DNA of 19,116 nt from JAPLKX01 sp035530195. Its GTDB lineage: Bacteria; Hydrogenedentota; Hydrogenedentia; Hydrogenedentales; SLHB01. The stretch's first letter is position 1. Every line of letters begins with the position of its first letter. Where the stretch lies: the NCBI GenBank assembly GCA_035530195.1, contig DATKVG010000097.1, positions 1 to 19,116 of the forward strand, written 5' to 3'. Under the pieces are notes generated by a model. It had not been told where the DNA came from. It saw only the letters and a list, made by a program, of their open reading frames with translations, and made no database searches. Made by a program: the position numbers and the translations under genes. Shown one piece after another: positions 12,497 to 19,116 of the stretch.

Positions 12497-13579
12497 ATGA
12501 GCGTGAAGCCGGTCCGGATCGGCGTCATCGGGTGCGGCAACATCTCCGACATCTACTTTACGAACTTCAAGAGGTTCGACGTGCTCGAGGTGGCGGCCTG
12601 CGCCGATCTCATACGCGAGCGCGCTCAGAAAAAAGCCGAAGAACACGGCGTCCCGCGGGCGCTCGCGGTCGAGAAACTGCTGGCCGACAAATCAATCGAG
12701 CTGGTCGTCAACCTGACAATTCCCAAAGCGCACGCGGAAGTCGCGCGCGCCGCGATCAAAGCCGGCAAGTCAGTCTATAACGAAAAGCCGCTGGCCGTCG
12801 CACGGGAAAACGCACGGCAGTTGATCCGGCTTGCGAAGAACAAGAAGCTGTTGCTGGGCGGCGCGCCCGACACGTTTCTTGGCGGCGGCATTCAGACGTG
12901 CATCAAGCTGATCCGCGACGGCTGGATCGGCGACCCTGTCGCTGCGACAGGCTTCATGCTGTGCCACGGTCACGAATCATGGCATCCCGACCCCGAGTTC
13001 TACTACAAAACCGGCGGCGGCCCGATGTTCGACATGGGGCCGTATTACCTGACGGCGCTGGTTGCGCTGATGGGCCCGGTGCGGCGCGTCTGCGGGTCGA
13101 CGCGCATCACGTTTCCCCAGCGGCTCATCACCAGCGAGCCCAAACGCGGCGCCATCATAGACGTGGACGTTCCCACGCACATCGCCGGCATCATGGACTT
13201 CAAAAACGGCGCCATGGCCACCATTGTCACCAGTTTCGACGTGTGGGACAGCACACATCCCTACCTCGAAATCTATGGGACGCGCGGATCCATGCAGACC
13301 CCGGATCCCAACAGTTTCGGCGGTCCTGTCAAGATTCGGCGCGCCGGCGCCGGCGAGTGGAGCGAAATCCCCCTTACGCACGGCTGTTCGGACAACAGCC
13401 GCGGTATCGGCGTGGCCGACATGGCTCTCGCCTTGCGCGAAGGGCGGCGTCACAGGGCCAACGAATCCCTCACCTACCACGTGCTTGACCTCATGCACGC
13501 GTTCCACGACAGTTCAGCGCAAGCCCGCCACATCAACATCAAAACCACCTGCGACTCCCCCACTCCTATGCCAATGTAG
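12497..13579 (+). CDS. Gfo/Idh/MocA-family oxidoreductase
   Basis: A 360-residue NAD(P)-dependent sugar dehydrogenase-type protein. The Rossmann fold opens with RIGVIGCGNISDIYF, the strand VVNLTIPKAHAEVA follows, and the EKP catalytic motif is in SVYNEKPLAVAREN. The C-terminal domain includes HPDPEFYYKTGGGPMFDMGPYYL, where the Asp and Tyr suit the usual active site, and GTRGSMQTPDPNSFGGPV. Members oxidise or interconvert cyclic sugars or inositols; the substrate is not evident. GGGGGT precedes the ATG at 12497; an earlier in-frame ATG at 12449 lacks family similarity. The stop codon TAG belongs to a dispersed repeat copy, and the last dozen residues look non-conserved, so the C-terminus may have been reset by that insertion. 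Confidence 0.88.
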   Translation: MSVKPVRIGVIGCGNISDIYFTNFKRFDVLEVAACADLIRERAQKKAEEHGVPRALAVEKLLADKSIELVVNLTIPKAHAEVARAAIKAGKSVYNEKPLAVARENARQLIRLAKNKKLLLGGAPDTFLGGGIQTCIKLIRDGWIGDPVAATGFMLCHGHESWHPDPEFYYKTGGGPMFDMGPYYLTALVALMGPVRRVCGSTRITFPQRLITSEPKRGAIIDVDVPTHIAGIMDFKNGAMATIVTSFDVWDSTHPYLEIYGTRGSMQTPDPNSFGGPVKIRRAGAGEWSEIPLTHGCSDNSRGIGVADMALALREGRRHRANESLTYHVLDLMHAFHDSSAQARHINIKTTCDSPTPMPM

Positions 13580-13769
13580 GCGCGGGTTGGAAAACCGCGT
13601 CTCCTGTGAGTACTTCTCTCTTCGGGCGCATGTTCGTGTCCGCGACGAAGTCCTCTTCCGCCTTTTCTCTGACGCTGGGCGCGCGTCCGATTTGCATGTT
13701 GGCCGCCAGATGGTTCTGCTGGGGGAAAAACGTGTACATCTCGTTGACAGGCCGCCAGTTGACACCCAT
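13566..13769 (-). pseudogene. Possible gene fragment in the rib operon upstream region
   Basis: A 67-codon minus-strand frame reads ...GVNWRPVNEMYTFFPQQNH... and then APSVREKAEEDFVADTNM with strongly G/C-ended codons like the true genes. The frame stays open upstream of its first ATG into the riboswitch and ends inside a repeat. I recognise no family. A plus-strand frame over the same bases is also open, so this may be chance. It is offered as a possible decayed coding remnant only. Confidence 0.2.
13576..13602. repeat. Palindromic repeat copy supplying a stop codon
   Basis: TAGGCGCGGGTTGGAAAACC then GCGTC shares its core with 9578-9602 and its TAGGCGCGG end with 9387. Its TAG is the stop codon of the preceding oxidoreductase gene. 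Confidence 0.55.
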
Positions 13770-13787
13770 CCCGCCAGTTGCTACAAT
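13759..13787 (+). promoter_or_regulatory. Sigma70 promoter of the riboflavin operon
   Basis: A perfect TTGACA -35 (13759-13764), a 17-base spacer and a TACAAT -10 (13782-13787) place the start near 13794, about 16 bases before the FMN riboswitch. This is the best promoter match in the window. Confidence 0.8.
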
Positions 13788-13809
13788 TGCTTCAGATAGA
13801 ATTTTGGTA

Positions 13810-13935
13810 GCCTTCGGGACAGGGTGTAATTCCCGACCGGCGGTATAGCCCGCTACCGTTGCGCGCCTAATTGGGCCGCAACGTGGATCCGGTGAAATTC
13901 CGGGGCCGACGGTACAGTCCGGATGGGAGAAGGCG
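13810..13935 (+). promoter_or_regulatory. FMN riboswitch (RFN element)
   Basis: The conserved blocks are in order: CTTCGGGACAGGGTGTAATT, CCCGACCGGCGGTATAGCCC, a variable hairpin (CGTTGCG...CGCAACG around 13857-13883), GATCCGGTGAAATTCCGGGG, CCGACGGTACAGTCC and GGATGGGAGAAGG. The P1 stem pairs GCCTTC (13810-13815) with GAAGGC (13929-13934). FMN binding represses riboflavin synthesis or transport genes in characterised cases. It lies directly before ribD. Its last block GGGAGAAGG is also a strong Shine-Dalgarno sequence, so the ligand-bound P1 stem could block it directly. Confidence 0.95.
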
Positions 13936-13950
13936 GGTCATGTATTTTTT

Positions 13951-13986
13951 GTGTCCCGGAGGCTGTATTACGGCTTCTCGGGACAC
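13951..13986 (+). terminator. Riboswitch expression-platform hairpin, weak terminator or translation block
   Basis: GTGTCCCGGAGGCTG pairs with CGGCTTCTCGGGACAC around a TATTA loop, giving 15 bp with one bulged T. The tail TTGGTTT is only a weak U tract. The hairpin ends seven bases before the ATG at 13994, so it could terminate transcription weakly or occlude that start. Confidence 0.5.
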
Positions 13987-13993
13987 TTGGTTT

Positions 13994-15088
13994 ATGGGCG
14001 CGCAACATCAGGCGGATATCGAGTACATGCGGCGCGCGCTGGAATTGGCGGCGCGCGGGCGCGGCCGTACAAGCCCCAACCCGATGGTGGGCTGCGTGGT
14101 GGTGCGGGATGGGCGCGTCATTGGCGAGGGCTGGCACGAGAAAGCCGGCGACCCCCACGCCGAAATAAATGCCATCAAGGCCGCGGGCGGCGACGTGGCC
14201 GGCGCCACCCTCTACGTCACCCTCGAACCGTGCTGCCATGTCGGCCGGACCGGACCCTGCACCGAGTTCATCATCAACCACAAGCCGGCGCGCGTCGTGG
14301 TGGCCATGCACGATCCCAACCCGCGTGTGTCGGGCGAGGGCATATTCCTGTTGCGCAACGCCGGCATCCAGGTCGACGTGGGCGTGCTCGAAGACGAGGC
14401 CCGGAAGCTCAACGAAGTCTACTGCAAATACATCATGACGCGCGTGCCGTTCGTCATTGCCAAGTGCGGCATGACGCTCGACGGCAAAATCGCCACGCGG
14501 ACCGGCGACTCGAAATGGGTCACCAGCGAAACGTCCCGGCAGATGGTGCACGAACTCCGCAACGAAGTCGATGCCATCATGGTCGGTAGCCGCACCGTCA
14601 TGCTCGACAATCCCAGCCTTACAACCCGGCTCGATCGCGGAAAGGTCAAGGACCCTATCCGCATCCTGCTCGACGCCGAAAGCTACCTCGACGCCACGGC
14701 CCGCGTGTTCCACAGCTCGAGCAGCGCACCCACCTGGGTCGCCGTACCCGATGACCGAACGTTCGACGGCGCCGACGACGTGCTGCGCATTCCGCGGCGC
14801 GGCGCCGAGCTCGACATGCGGCTGCTGATGCGCGTGCTGGGCGAGCGCGAGATTACGTCGGTGCTCATCGAAGGCGGCGGCACCACGCTGGCGACCGCGT
14901 TCGAAGCCGGCGTGGTCGACAAAGTCATGTTTTTCATCGCACCGAAGATCGTTGGCGGGCACGCCGCGGTTACGGCCGTCGAGGGCGAAGGCATCGGCCG
15001 GATGAACGACGCGATTCTGCTCGATCGGATGACGGCGACGCCCATCGGCGAAGATATCCTGATCGAAGCCTACGTAAAAAAGGACTGA
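13994..15088 (+). CDS. ribD: Bifunctional riboflavin biosynthesis protein RibD (deaminase/reductase)
   Basis: A 364-residue two-domain enzyme of usual length. The N-terminal zinc deaminase has HAEINA at 55-60 (His55, Glu57) and PCCHVGRTGPC at 79-89 (zinc Cys80 and Cys89). The C-terminal reductase begins near VPFVIAKCGMTLDGKIATRTGDSKWVT and includes the nucleotide-binding VLIEGGGTTLATAF. It converts diaminohydroxyribosylaminopyrimidinone phosphate to the ribitylamino pyrimidinedione phosphate. I chose the ATG at 13994 because the family starts near EYMRRALELA; it has no good ribosome site. The in-frame ATG at 13940 has an excellent one, GGAGAAGG, and adds 18 residues encoded by the platform hairpin. 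ribE follows by four bases. Confidence 0.93.
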   Translation: MGAQHQADIEYMRRALELAARGRGRTSPNPMVGCVVVRDGRVIGEGWHEKAGDPHAEINAIKAAGGDVAGATLYVTLEPCCHVGRTGPCTEFIINHKPARVVVAMHDPNPRVSGEGIFLLRNAGIQVDVGVLEDEARKLNEVYCKYIMTRVPFVIAKCGMTLDGKIATRTGDSKWVTSETSRQMVHELRNEVDAIMVGSRTVMLDNPSLTTRLDRGKVKDPIRILLDAESYLDATARVFHSSSSAPTWVAVPDDRTFDGADDVLRIPRRGAELDMRLLMRVLGEREITSVLIEGGGTTLATAFEAGVVDKVMFFIAPKIVGGHAAVTAVEGEGIGRMNDAILLDRMTATPIGEDILIEAYVKKD

Positions 15089-15092
15089 CGGA

Positions 15093-15722
15093 ATGTTTAC
15101 CGGACTCATAGAAGAAGTCGGGGCGGTCACGCGGCGATCGGGCGCCGACCTCGCCATACTCGCCAAAACGGTCCTCTCCGATCTCAAGATTGGCGACAGC
15201 ATCGCCGTGGACGGGGTCTGCCTGACCGTATCGGCCCTTCACGGCGATACGTTCGTGGCGCAGGTGTCGCCCGAGTCGCATGCGCGGACGACGCTGGGCC
15301 GGATGAAACCGGGCGACGCGGTCAATCTCGAGCGGCCGATGCAGGCCGGCGGGCGGTTTGGCGGCCATTTTGTTTTGGGGCACGTGGACGGTGTCGGCCG
15401 GATCGCTTCGATCAAAGATCAGGGCGAGTTTTCGCTGTGGCGCTTCCAGGCGCCGGACGAAGTGGCGCGGTACCTCGCCCCAAAAGGATCGATTGCCATC
15501 GACGGCATCAGCCTTACGATTGTCGAGCCGAGCGCGGACACGTTCGGCGTGGCCGTCATCCCGACCACGCTGAAAAAGACGTCGCTGGGCGGCAAGCGGC
15601 CCGGCGACTGGGTCAATATCGAGGCGGACGTGATCGGCAAGCACGTCTACCAATACGTGAAGAACATGTCCGGGGGGCGGGGAATCAGCCTGGATTTCCT
15701 GGCCAACCACGGGTTTGCATAG
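15093..15722 (+). CDS. ribE: Riboflavin synthase alpha subunit
   Basis: A 209-residue protein of two homologous lumazine-binding barrels. The N-terminus MFTGLIEEVG is diagnostic, with DSIAVDGVCLTV in the first barrel, GGHFVLGHVDGVG at the junction and GSIAIDGISLTIVE in the second. The C-terminal helix drives trimer formation. It dismutates two 6,7-dimethyl-8-ribityllumazine molecules to riboflavin plus the pyrimidine substrate of RibH. The gene lies four bases after ribD, with only a weak ribosome site, so it is probably coupled. Confidence 0.96.
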   Translation: MFTGLIEEVGAVTRRSGADLAILAKTVLSDLKIGDSIAVDGVCLTVSALHGDTFVAQVSPESHARTTLGRMKPGDAVNLERPMQAGGRFGGHFVLGHVDGVGRIASIKDQGEFSLWRFQAPDEVARYLAPKGSIAIDGISLTIVEPSADTFGVAVIPTTLKKTSLGGKRPGDWVNIEADVIGKHVYQYVKNMSGGRGISLDFLANHGFA

Positions 15723-15740
15723 GCGTCATAGGAGTACAAG

Positions 15741-16934
15741 ATGCTTGCACCAATTCCGGAGATTCTTGAGGAACTGCGCCAGGGCCGGCTCATCGTGCTG
15801 GTGGACGACGAGGACCGCGAGAACGAAGGCGATCTGGTGGTCGCCGCCGAGCACGCCACGCCCGAAGCCGTCAATTTCATGGCGCGCCACGGCCGCGGGC
15901 TGATTTGCCTGGCACTCACCGGCAAACGCGTCGACGAATTGAACATACCGCCGATGACGGCCGAGAATACCTCGCGGTTCCAGACGGCGTTCCACGTGTC
16001 GATCGAGGCGGCCTGCGGCGTCACCACGGGCATCAGCGCCCACGACCGGGCCAGGACCATCCAGGTGGCCATCGACCCGAACACCCAGCCGGGGGATCTG
16101 GCGCGGCCCGGGCACGTGTTTCCATTGCGGGCACGAGACGGCGGGGTGCTGGTGCGGGCGGGCCAGACCGAAGGCTCGGTGGACCTGGCGCGGCTCGCCG
16201 GCCTCAACCCGGCCGCCGTGATCTGCGAGGTCATGAAAGAAGACGGCACCATGGCGCGGGTGCCGGACCTGCTCAAGTTCTGCGCCCAGCACAACCTCAA
16301 GCTGTGCTCGGTCCGCGACCTCATCGAGTACCGGCGGCGGACGGAACGGCTGGTGCGGCGCGTCGCCGAGACGCATCTGCCTACCGAGTACGGCACGTTC
16401 AACCTGATCGTCTACGAAACTGATATCGACGATTACCACCACATGGCCCTCGTCAAGGGCCAGGTCGCCAACGGGTGTGACATACTGGTGCGGGTGCATT
16501 CCGAATGCGTTACCGGCGACACGTTCCACTCGATGCGCTGCGACTGCGGCAGCCAGTTGCACAAGGCCATGGAGATGGTCGAGGCGGAGGGCTGCGGCGT
16601 GATCGTCTATATGCGCCAGGAAGGGCGCGGCATCGGGCTGGTCAACAAAATCAAGGCCTACGAATTGCAGGACAAGGGCCTGGACACCGTCGAGGCCAAC
16701 ATTCACCTCGGGTTCGAGCCGGACCCGCGCGAGTACGGGATCGGCGCCCAGATCCTGACCGACCTCGGCGTGCGCCGGATGCGGCTGATCACCAATAACC
16801 CCGTCAAGCGCGCGGGCCTCGAGGGGTATGGGCTTGAAGTAACGGGCCGGGTGCCCATCGAGGTGCCGCCCAACAACGTCAATGAGCGCTATCTGCGCAC
16901 AAAAAAAGAGAAAATGGGCCACTTGCTTTCATAA
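15741..16934 (+). CDS. ribBA: Bifunctional DHBP synthase / GTP cyclohydrolase II
   Basis: A 397-residue fusion. Residues 1-200 are 3,4-dihydroxy-2-butanone-4-phosphate synthase, with DDEDRENEGDLV at 22-33 and GVTTGISAHDRARTI at 93-107. Residues from about 208 are GTP cyclohydrolase II, with zinc ligands Cys256, Cys267 and Cys269 in CVTGDTFHSMRCDC, RQEGRGIGL at 292-300 and the catalytic Tyr in DPREYGIGAQIL. The two activities feed both branches of riboflavin synthesis. The motif that usually reads RxGHTEA reads RAGQTEGSVDLARLAGL, with Gln142 replacing the metal-ligand His. AGGAG precedes the ATG. Confidence 0.96.
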   Translation: MLAPIPEILEELRQGRLIVLVDDEDRENEGDLVVAAEHATPEAVNFMARHGRGLICLALTGKRVDELNIPPMTAENTSRFQTAFHVSIEAACGVTTGISAHDRARTIQVAIDPNTQPGDLARPGHVFPLRARDGGVLVRAGQTEGSVDLARLAGLNPAAVICEVMKEDGTMARVPDLLKFCAQHNLKLCSVRDLIEYRRRTERLVRRVAETHLPTEYGTFNLIVYETDIDDYHHMALVKGQVANGCDILVRVHSECVTGDTFHSMRCDCGSQLHKAMEMVEAEGCGVIVYMRQEGRGIGLVNKIKAYELQDKGLDTVEANIHLGFEPDPREYGIGAQILTDLGVRRMRLITNNPVKRAGLEGYGLEVTGRVPIEVPPNNVNERYLRTKKEKMGHLLS

Positions 16935-16965
16935 GAGGCCAAATTTGCGGAAGGAGCAGGCGACA

Positions 16966-17430
16966 ATGCCAAAAATTATTGAAGGTTCGCTGGTATCAAA
17001 AGGCAAGACGTACGGCATCGTAGTGGCCCGGTTCAACGAGTTCATCTCGAACAAGCTGCTGGGCGGGGCGCTCGATGCGCTGGCGCGCCATGGCGTGGCC
17101 GACGGCGAGATCACGGTGGCGTGGGTGCCGGGTGCATTCGAGGTGCCGATTGCGGCCAAGAAAATGGCGGAATCGGGCAAGTACAGCGCCGTGATCGCGG
17201 TGGGCGCGGTAATTCGCGGCGGCACGCCGCACTTTGACTACGTCGCCGGCGAAGTCGCCAAAGGCGTGGCCCAGGTGTCGCTCGAGACCGGGGTGCCGGT
17301 CCTGTTTGGGGTACTGACGACCGACTCGATCGAGCAGGCCATCGAACGCGCCGGCACCAAGGGCGGAAACAAGGGGTTCGACGCCGCCGTGGCGGCCATC
17401 GAGATGGCCAACCTGGTGGAGCAACTCTAG
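16966..17430 (+). CDS. ribH: 6,7-dimethyl-8-ribityllumazine synthase
   Basis: A 154-residue protein of typical length. Substrate-site motifs are ARFNEFIS at 21-28, VPGAFEVP at 54-61, GAVIRGGTPHFDYV at 80-93 with the general-acid His89, and FGVLTTDSIEQAIERAGTKGGNKG in the second half. It condenses DHBP with the ribitylamino pyrimidinedione and usually assembles as pentamers or 60-mers. AAGGAG lies at good distance from the ATG at 16966; the longer frame from 16882 overlaps ribBA and is not needed. nusB starts on the base after its stop. Confidence 0.96.
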   Translation: MPKIIEGSLVSKGKTYGIVVARFNEFISNKLLGGALDALARHGVADGEITVAWVPGAFEVPIAAKKMAESGKYSAVIAVGAVIRGGTPHFDYVAGEVAKGVAQVSLETGVPVLFGVLTTDSIEQAIERAGTKGGNKGFDAAVAAIEMANLVEQL

Positions 17431-17853
17431 GTGCCCGATCCGCTTCTACGACGCAGGGCCCGCGAGCGGGCCCTCCAATTCCTGTTCGGGCTCGAGTTCA
17501 CCCACTACCCGTGGGACGAGGTGATCGACCGTTTCTGGGTCACGCGGCCGTCAAAGCCCAGCGTCAAACAGTATGCAATCCAACTGATCCGCGGCGTCCA
17601 GGATAATCTTCCCGCGCTTGACGAGGAGATTGCCGCCGCACTTCAAAACTGGTCGGCGGACCGGGTTGGGCGGGTTGAACGGGCCATTTTACGCATCGCC
17701 CTCTACGAAATGCGCCACGAACACAACGTACCGGTCGCCGTCGCCATCAACGAAGCGATCGAACTGGCCAAAGCGTTCGGTACGGACGATACGCCGCGGT
17801 TCGTCAACGGCGTGCTGGACCGGCTCCGGCGCGCGGCCGACGACGGTTCGTGA
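17431..17853 (+). CDS. nusB: Transcription antitermination factor NusB
   Basis: A 140-residue all-helical protein. RRARERALQFLFGLEF at the N-terminus, a middle ALDEEIAAALQNWSADRVGRVERAILRIALYEM and PVAVAINEAIELAKAFGTDDTPRFVNGVLDRL at the end are the standard NusB blocks. It binds boxA RNA with S10 and supports antitermination of rRNA operons. It starts with GTG directly after the ribH stop, using GGTGGAG inside the ribH end. The ribH-nusB junction is a common bacterial arrangement. Confidence 0.95.
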   Translation: MPDPLLRRRARERALQFLFGLEFTHYPWDEVIDRFWVTRPSKPSVKQYAIQLIRGVQDNLPALDEEIAAALQNWSADRVGRVERAILRIALYEMRHEHNVPVAVAINEAIELAKAFGTDDTPRFVNGVLDRLRRAADDGS

Positions 17854-17860
17854 GGCGCGC

Positions 17861-18700
17861 ATGCCTTACGTCGACCTCCATCTCCATACCAACCACTCGG
17901 ACGGATCGGACTCGCCCCGCGAGGTCGTCGAGCGGGCCGCGACACTCGGTTTTGCCGCGATCGCCATCACCGACCACGATACGGTCTCGGGTCTGGATGC
18001 GGGCGCGACCACCGCGCGGAAAATCAATCTCGAGTTCATGAGCGGCGTCGAAATAAGCGCCGCGTACGGCGCCGTCGAGGTTCACGTAGTCGGGCTCGGA
18101 ATCCGGCCGTCGGACGCCGGGCTCGTCGCCGCCCTTGAAGATCAGCGCACCGAACGCGACCGCCGCGTCGATAAAATGCTGGCCCGGCTCGAGGCCGCGG
18201 GCGTGACCATAATGCGGGAAGAGGTCGAGGCCGGTGCGAAAGGCCCGCTGGGCCGGATGCACATCGCCGCGGCCATGCGCAATCGAGGGTACGTGAAAAC
18301 CACCCAGGAGGCGTTCGACAAATACCTCAAGCGGCGCGGCAAAGGGTTCGTGCCAAAGAAGATGCCGTCTTGCCGGCAAGTCATCGACTGGATTCACGGG
18401 GCCGGCGGCGTGGCGATCATCGCGCACCCCGGCGTGGGCGCCACGGTCGAGCGGATCCTGCCAAAATTGCTGGCGCTCCCGTTCGACGGCATCGAGGTCT
18501 ACCACACGAAACACACGCCGGGGCAGGTGACCCTGTTCACCCAGATCGCGCTCGACAAGGATTTGCTGATTTCGGGCGGGTCGGATTGCCATGGTTCGGC
18601 CGGGCCGGGGACGCTGGATATGGGTAAAATACGCGTGCCCTATCGGCACTTCGAGCGCATCCAGGAAGCGTTGGGGCGGCCTCTCGCCCGCCGCCCGTGA
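17861..18700 (+). CDS. PHP-domain phosphoesterase (RNase AM / YciV type)
   Basis: A 279-residue metal-dependent phosphoesterase. PHP motif I DLHLHTNHSDGSDSP is at 5-19, motif II AIAITDHDTVSG at 34-45, the acidic GVEIS at 62-66, motif III IIAHPG in the second half and motif IV SGGSDCHG near the end, so the full trinuclear metal site is present. The insertion GRMHIAAAMRNRGY and GKGFVP matches the YciV/TrpH group, which remove 5' nucleotides from RNA or hydrolyse nucleoside 3',5'-bisphosphates. The ATG lies seven bases after the nusB stop. It is the last gene of the operon, ending four bases before the convergent SPASM gene, with no terminator between. Confidence 0.9.
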   Translation: MPYVDLHLHTNHSDGSDSPREVVERAATLGFAAIAITDHDTVSGLDAGATTARKINLEFMSGVEISAAYGAVEVHVVGLGIRPSDAGLVAALEDQRTERDRRVDKMLARLEAAGVTIMREEVEAGAKGPLGRMHIAAAMRNRGYVKTTQEAFDKYLKRRGKGFVPKKMPSCRQVIDWIHGAGGVAIIAHPGVGATVERILPKLLALPFDGIEVYHTKHTPGQVTLFTQIALDKDLLISGGSDCHGSAGPGTLDMGKIRVPYRHFERIQEALGRPLARRP

Positions 18701-18704
18701 CAGG

Positions 18705-19116
18705 TTAGTCCGCGCTGCCCGCCATCCGTTTGTCCATGATGTTGGGGCAAGCGTCGCAGCCGGTCTGGTTGTACGTGTCGGCCACGAGCCAGGGGAGCGT
18801 GTCATTCCTGCAGATGGGTGCCAACGGGTCTTCGAGGACGTCGCCCAGCAGGTACTGCTCACTGCCGCTGACCAGGCCGCAAGGGTACAGCTTGCCGTCC
18901 CCACCGACAAATACCATGCTGCGCGAACCGTTGCACGGCATCGGGTGTTCGTCGTGGGAAACGTCCGCCACGCAAACCGTAATGCCGGAGTCGGTGAACG
19001 GCTGGGTTTCCTCGATCCTCGACTGCGGTACGAGCAGGCGCGTGCGGCCCGGGTTCAGCTTCGAGAAGTCAAGCAACAGGCTCAGATCGAAGTCGTCGGC
19101 GATAAACAGCGCCACG
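18705..19116 (-). CDS. C-terminal SPASM domain of a probable radical SAM protein (partial)
   Basis: The last 136 codons of a gene that enters from the right edge; its true start is outside the window. A cysteine pattern of the SPASM type is visible: PCNGSRSMVFVGGDGKLYPC, then LGDVLEDPL, PICRN and a final GCDACPNI. The first and later Cys would ligate auxiliary iron-sulphur clusters. The GDGKLYPCG and LGDV elements are typical of the domain that follows the radical SAM barrel in peptide-modifying or maturase enzymes. The radical SAM core with CxxxCxxC is not in the window, so the substrate cannot be inferred. Confidence 0.8.
   Translation of the reverse strand, partial: VALFIADDFDLSLLLDFSKLNPGRTRLLVPQSRIEETQPFTDSGITVCVADVSHDEHPMPCNGSRSMVFVGGDGKLYPCGLVSGSEQYLLGDVLEDPLAPICRNDTLPWLVADTYNQTGCDACPNIMDKRMAGSAD

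Noticed and set aside
13853..15202. 449-codon minus-strand frame antisense to ribD
   Set aside because: Antisense of a clear RibD with zinc and reductase motifs; it also crosses the riboswitch.
16882..16965. Upstream start for ribH inside ribBA
   Set aside because: The ATG at 16966 has AAGGAG at proper distance and matches the family N-terminus.
17618..17860. Upstream extension of the PHP gene into nusB
   Set aside because: The PHP motif DLHLHT begins five residues after the ATG at 17861; the extension is an out-of-frame reading of nusB.

Overview
The window is a GC-rich bacterial chromosome segment. Gene content (bacterial deoxyhypusine-synthase-like protein, family 38 glycosidase, Gfo/Idh/MocA oxidoreductase, many small type II toxin-antitoxin-like genes) and abundant short palindromic intergenic repeats suggest an uncultivated lineage of the PVC/Hydrogenedentota kind. 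That placement is an inference; no rRNA or phylogenetic marker is present to fix it.

Left part (1-7322): after a rho-independent terminator at the extreme left edge and an inverted pair of dispersed repeats, every gene is on the minus strand. Reading right to left in transcription order: a GH38 alpha-mannosidase-like enzyme (its usual Asp nucleophile position reads Phe), a 180-bp inverted palindromic repeat, a deoxyhypusine-synthase-like protein with the catalytic Lys position retained, a small cluster (PBECR2-like putative nuclease, DUF2283 protein, 171-aa conserved unknown), a HicB-HicA pair, a small membrane protein and a GmhA-type sugar-phosphate isomerase.

Middle part (7521-13579), plus strand: an orphan Phd/YefM-like antitoxin, a membrane-anchored TPR protein, an RDD-family membrane protein in noticeably less GC-rich sequence, a repeat-filled gap, then dxs (isoprenoid precursor synthesis), a phospholipid N-methyltransferase-like protein and a Gfo/Idh/MocA oxidoreductase. 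The oxidoreductase's stop codon lies inside a copy of a dispersed repeat.

Right part (13759-18700), plus strand: a complete, well-organised riboflavin operon. A near-consensus sigma70 promoter precedes an FMN riboswitch, then ribD, ribE, ribBA, ribH, nusB and a PHP-domain phosphoesterase. The four rib genes cover the pathway from GTP and ribulose-5-phosphate to riboflavin except for the intermediate phosphatase. The riboswitch ends in a strong Shine-Dalgarno sequence followed by an in-frame ATG and a 15-bp hairpin, so its mode of control can be read in two ways. The window closes with the C-terminal part of a minus-strand SPASM-domain protein, convergent with the PHP gene.

I see no rRNA, tRNA, CRISPR array, transposase or phage structural gene. 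The most unusual material is the DHS-like/GH38 pair, the PBECR2-DUF2283 cluster with an apparently leaderless promoter, the FMN riboswitch architecture and the density of palindromic repeat families.
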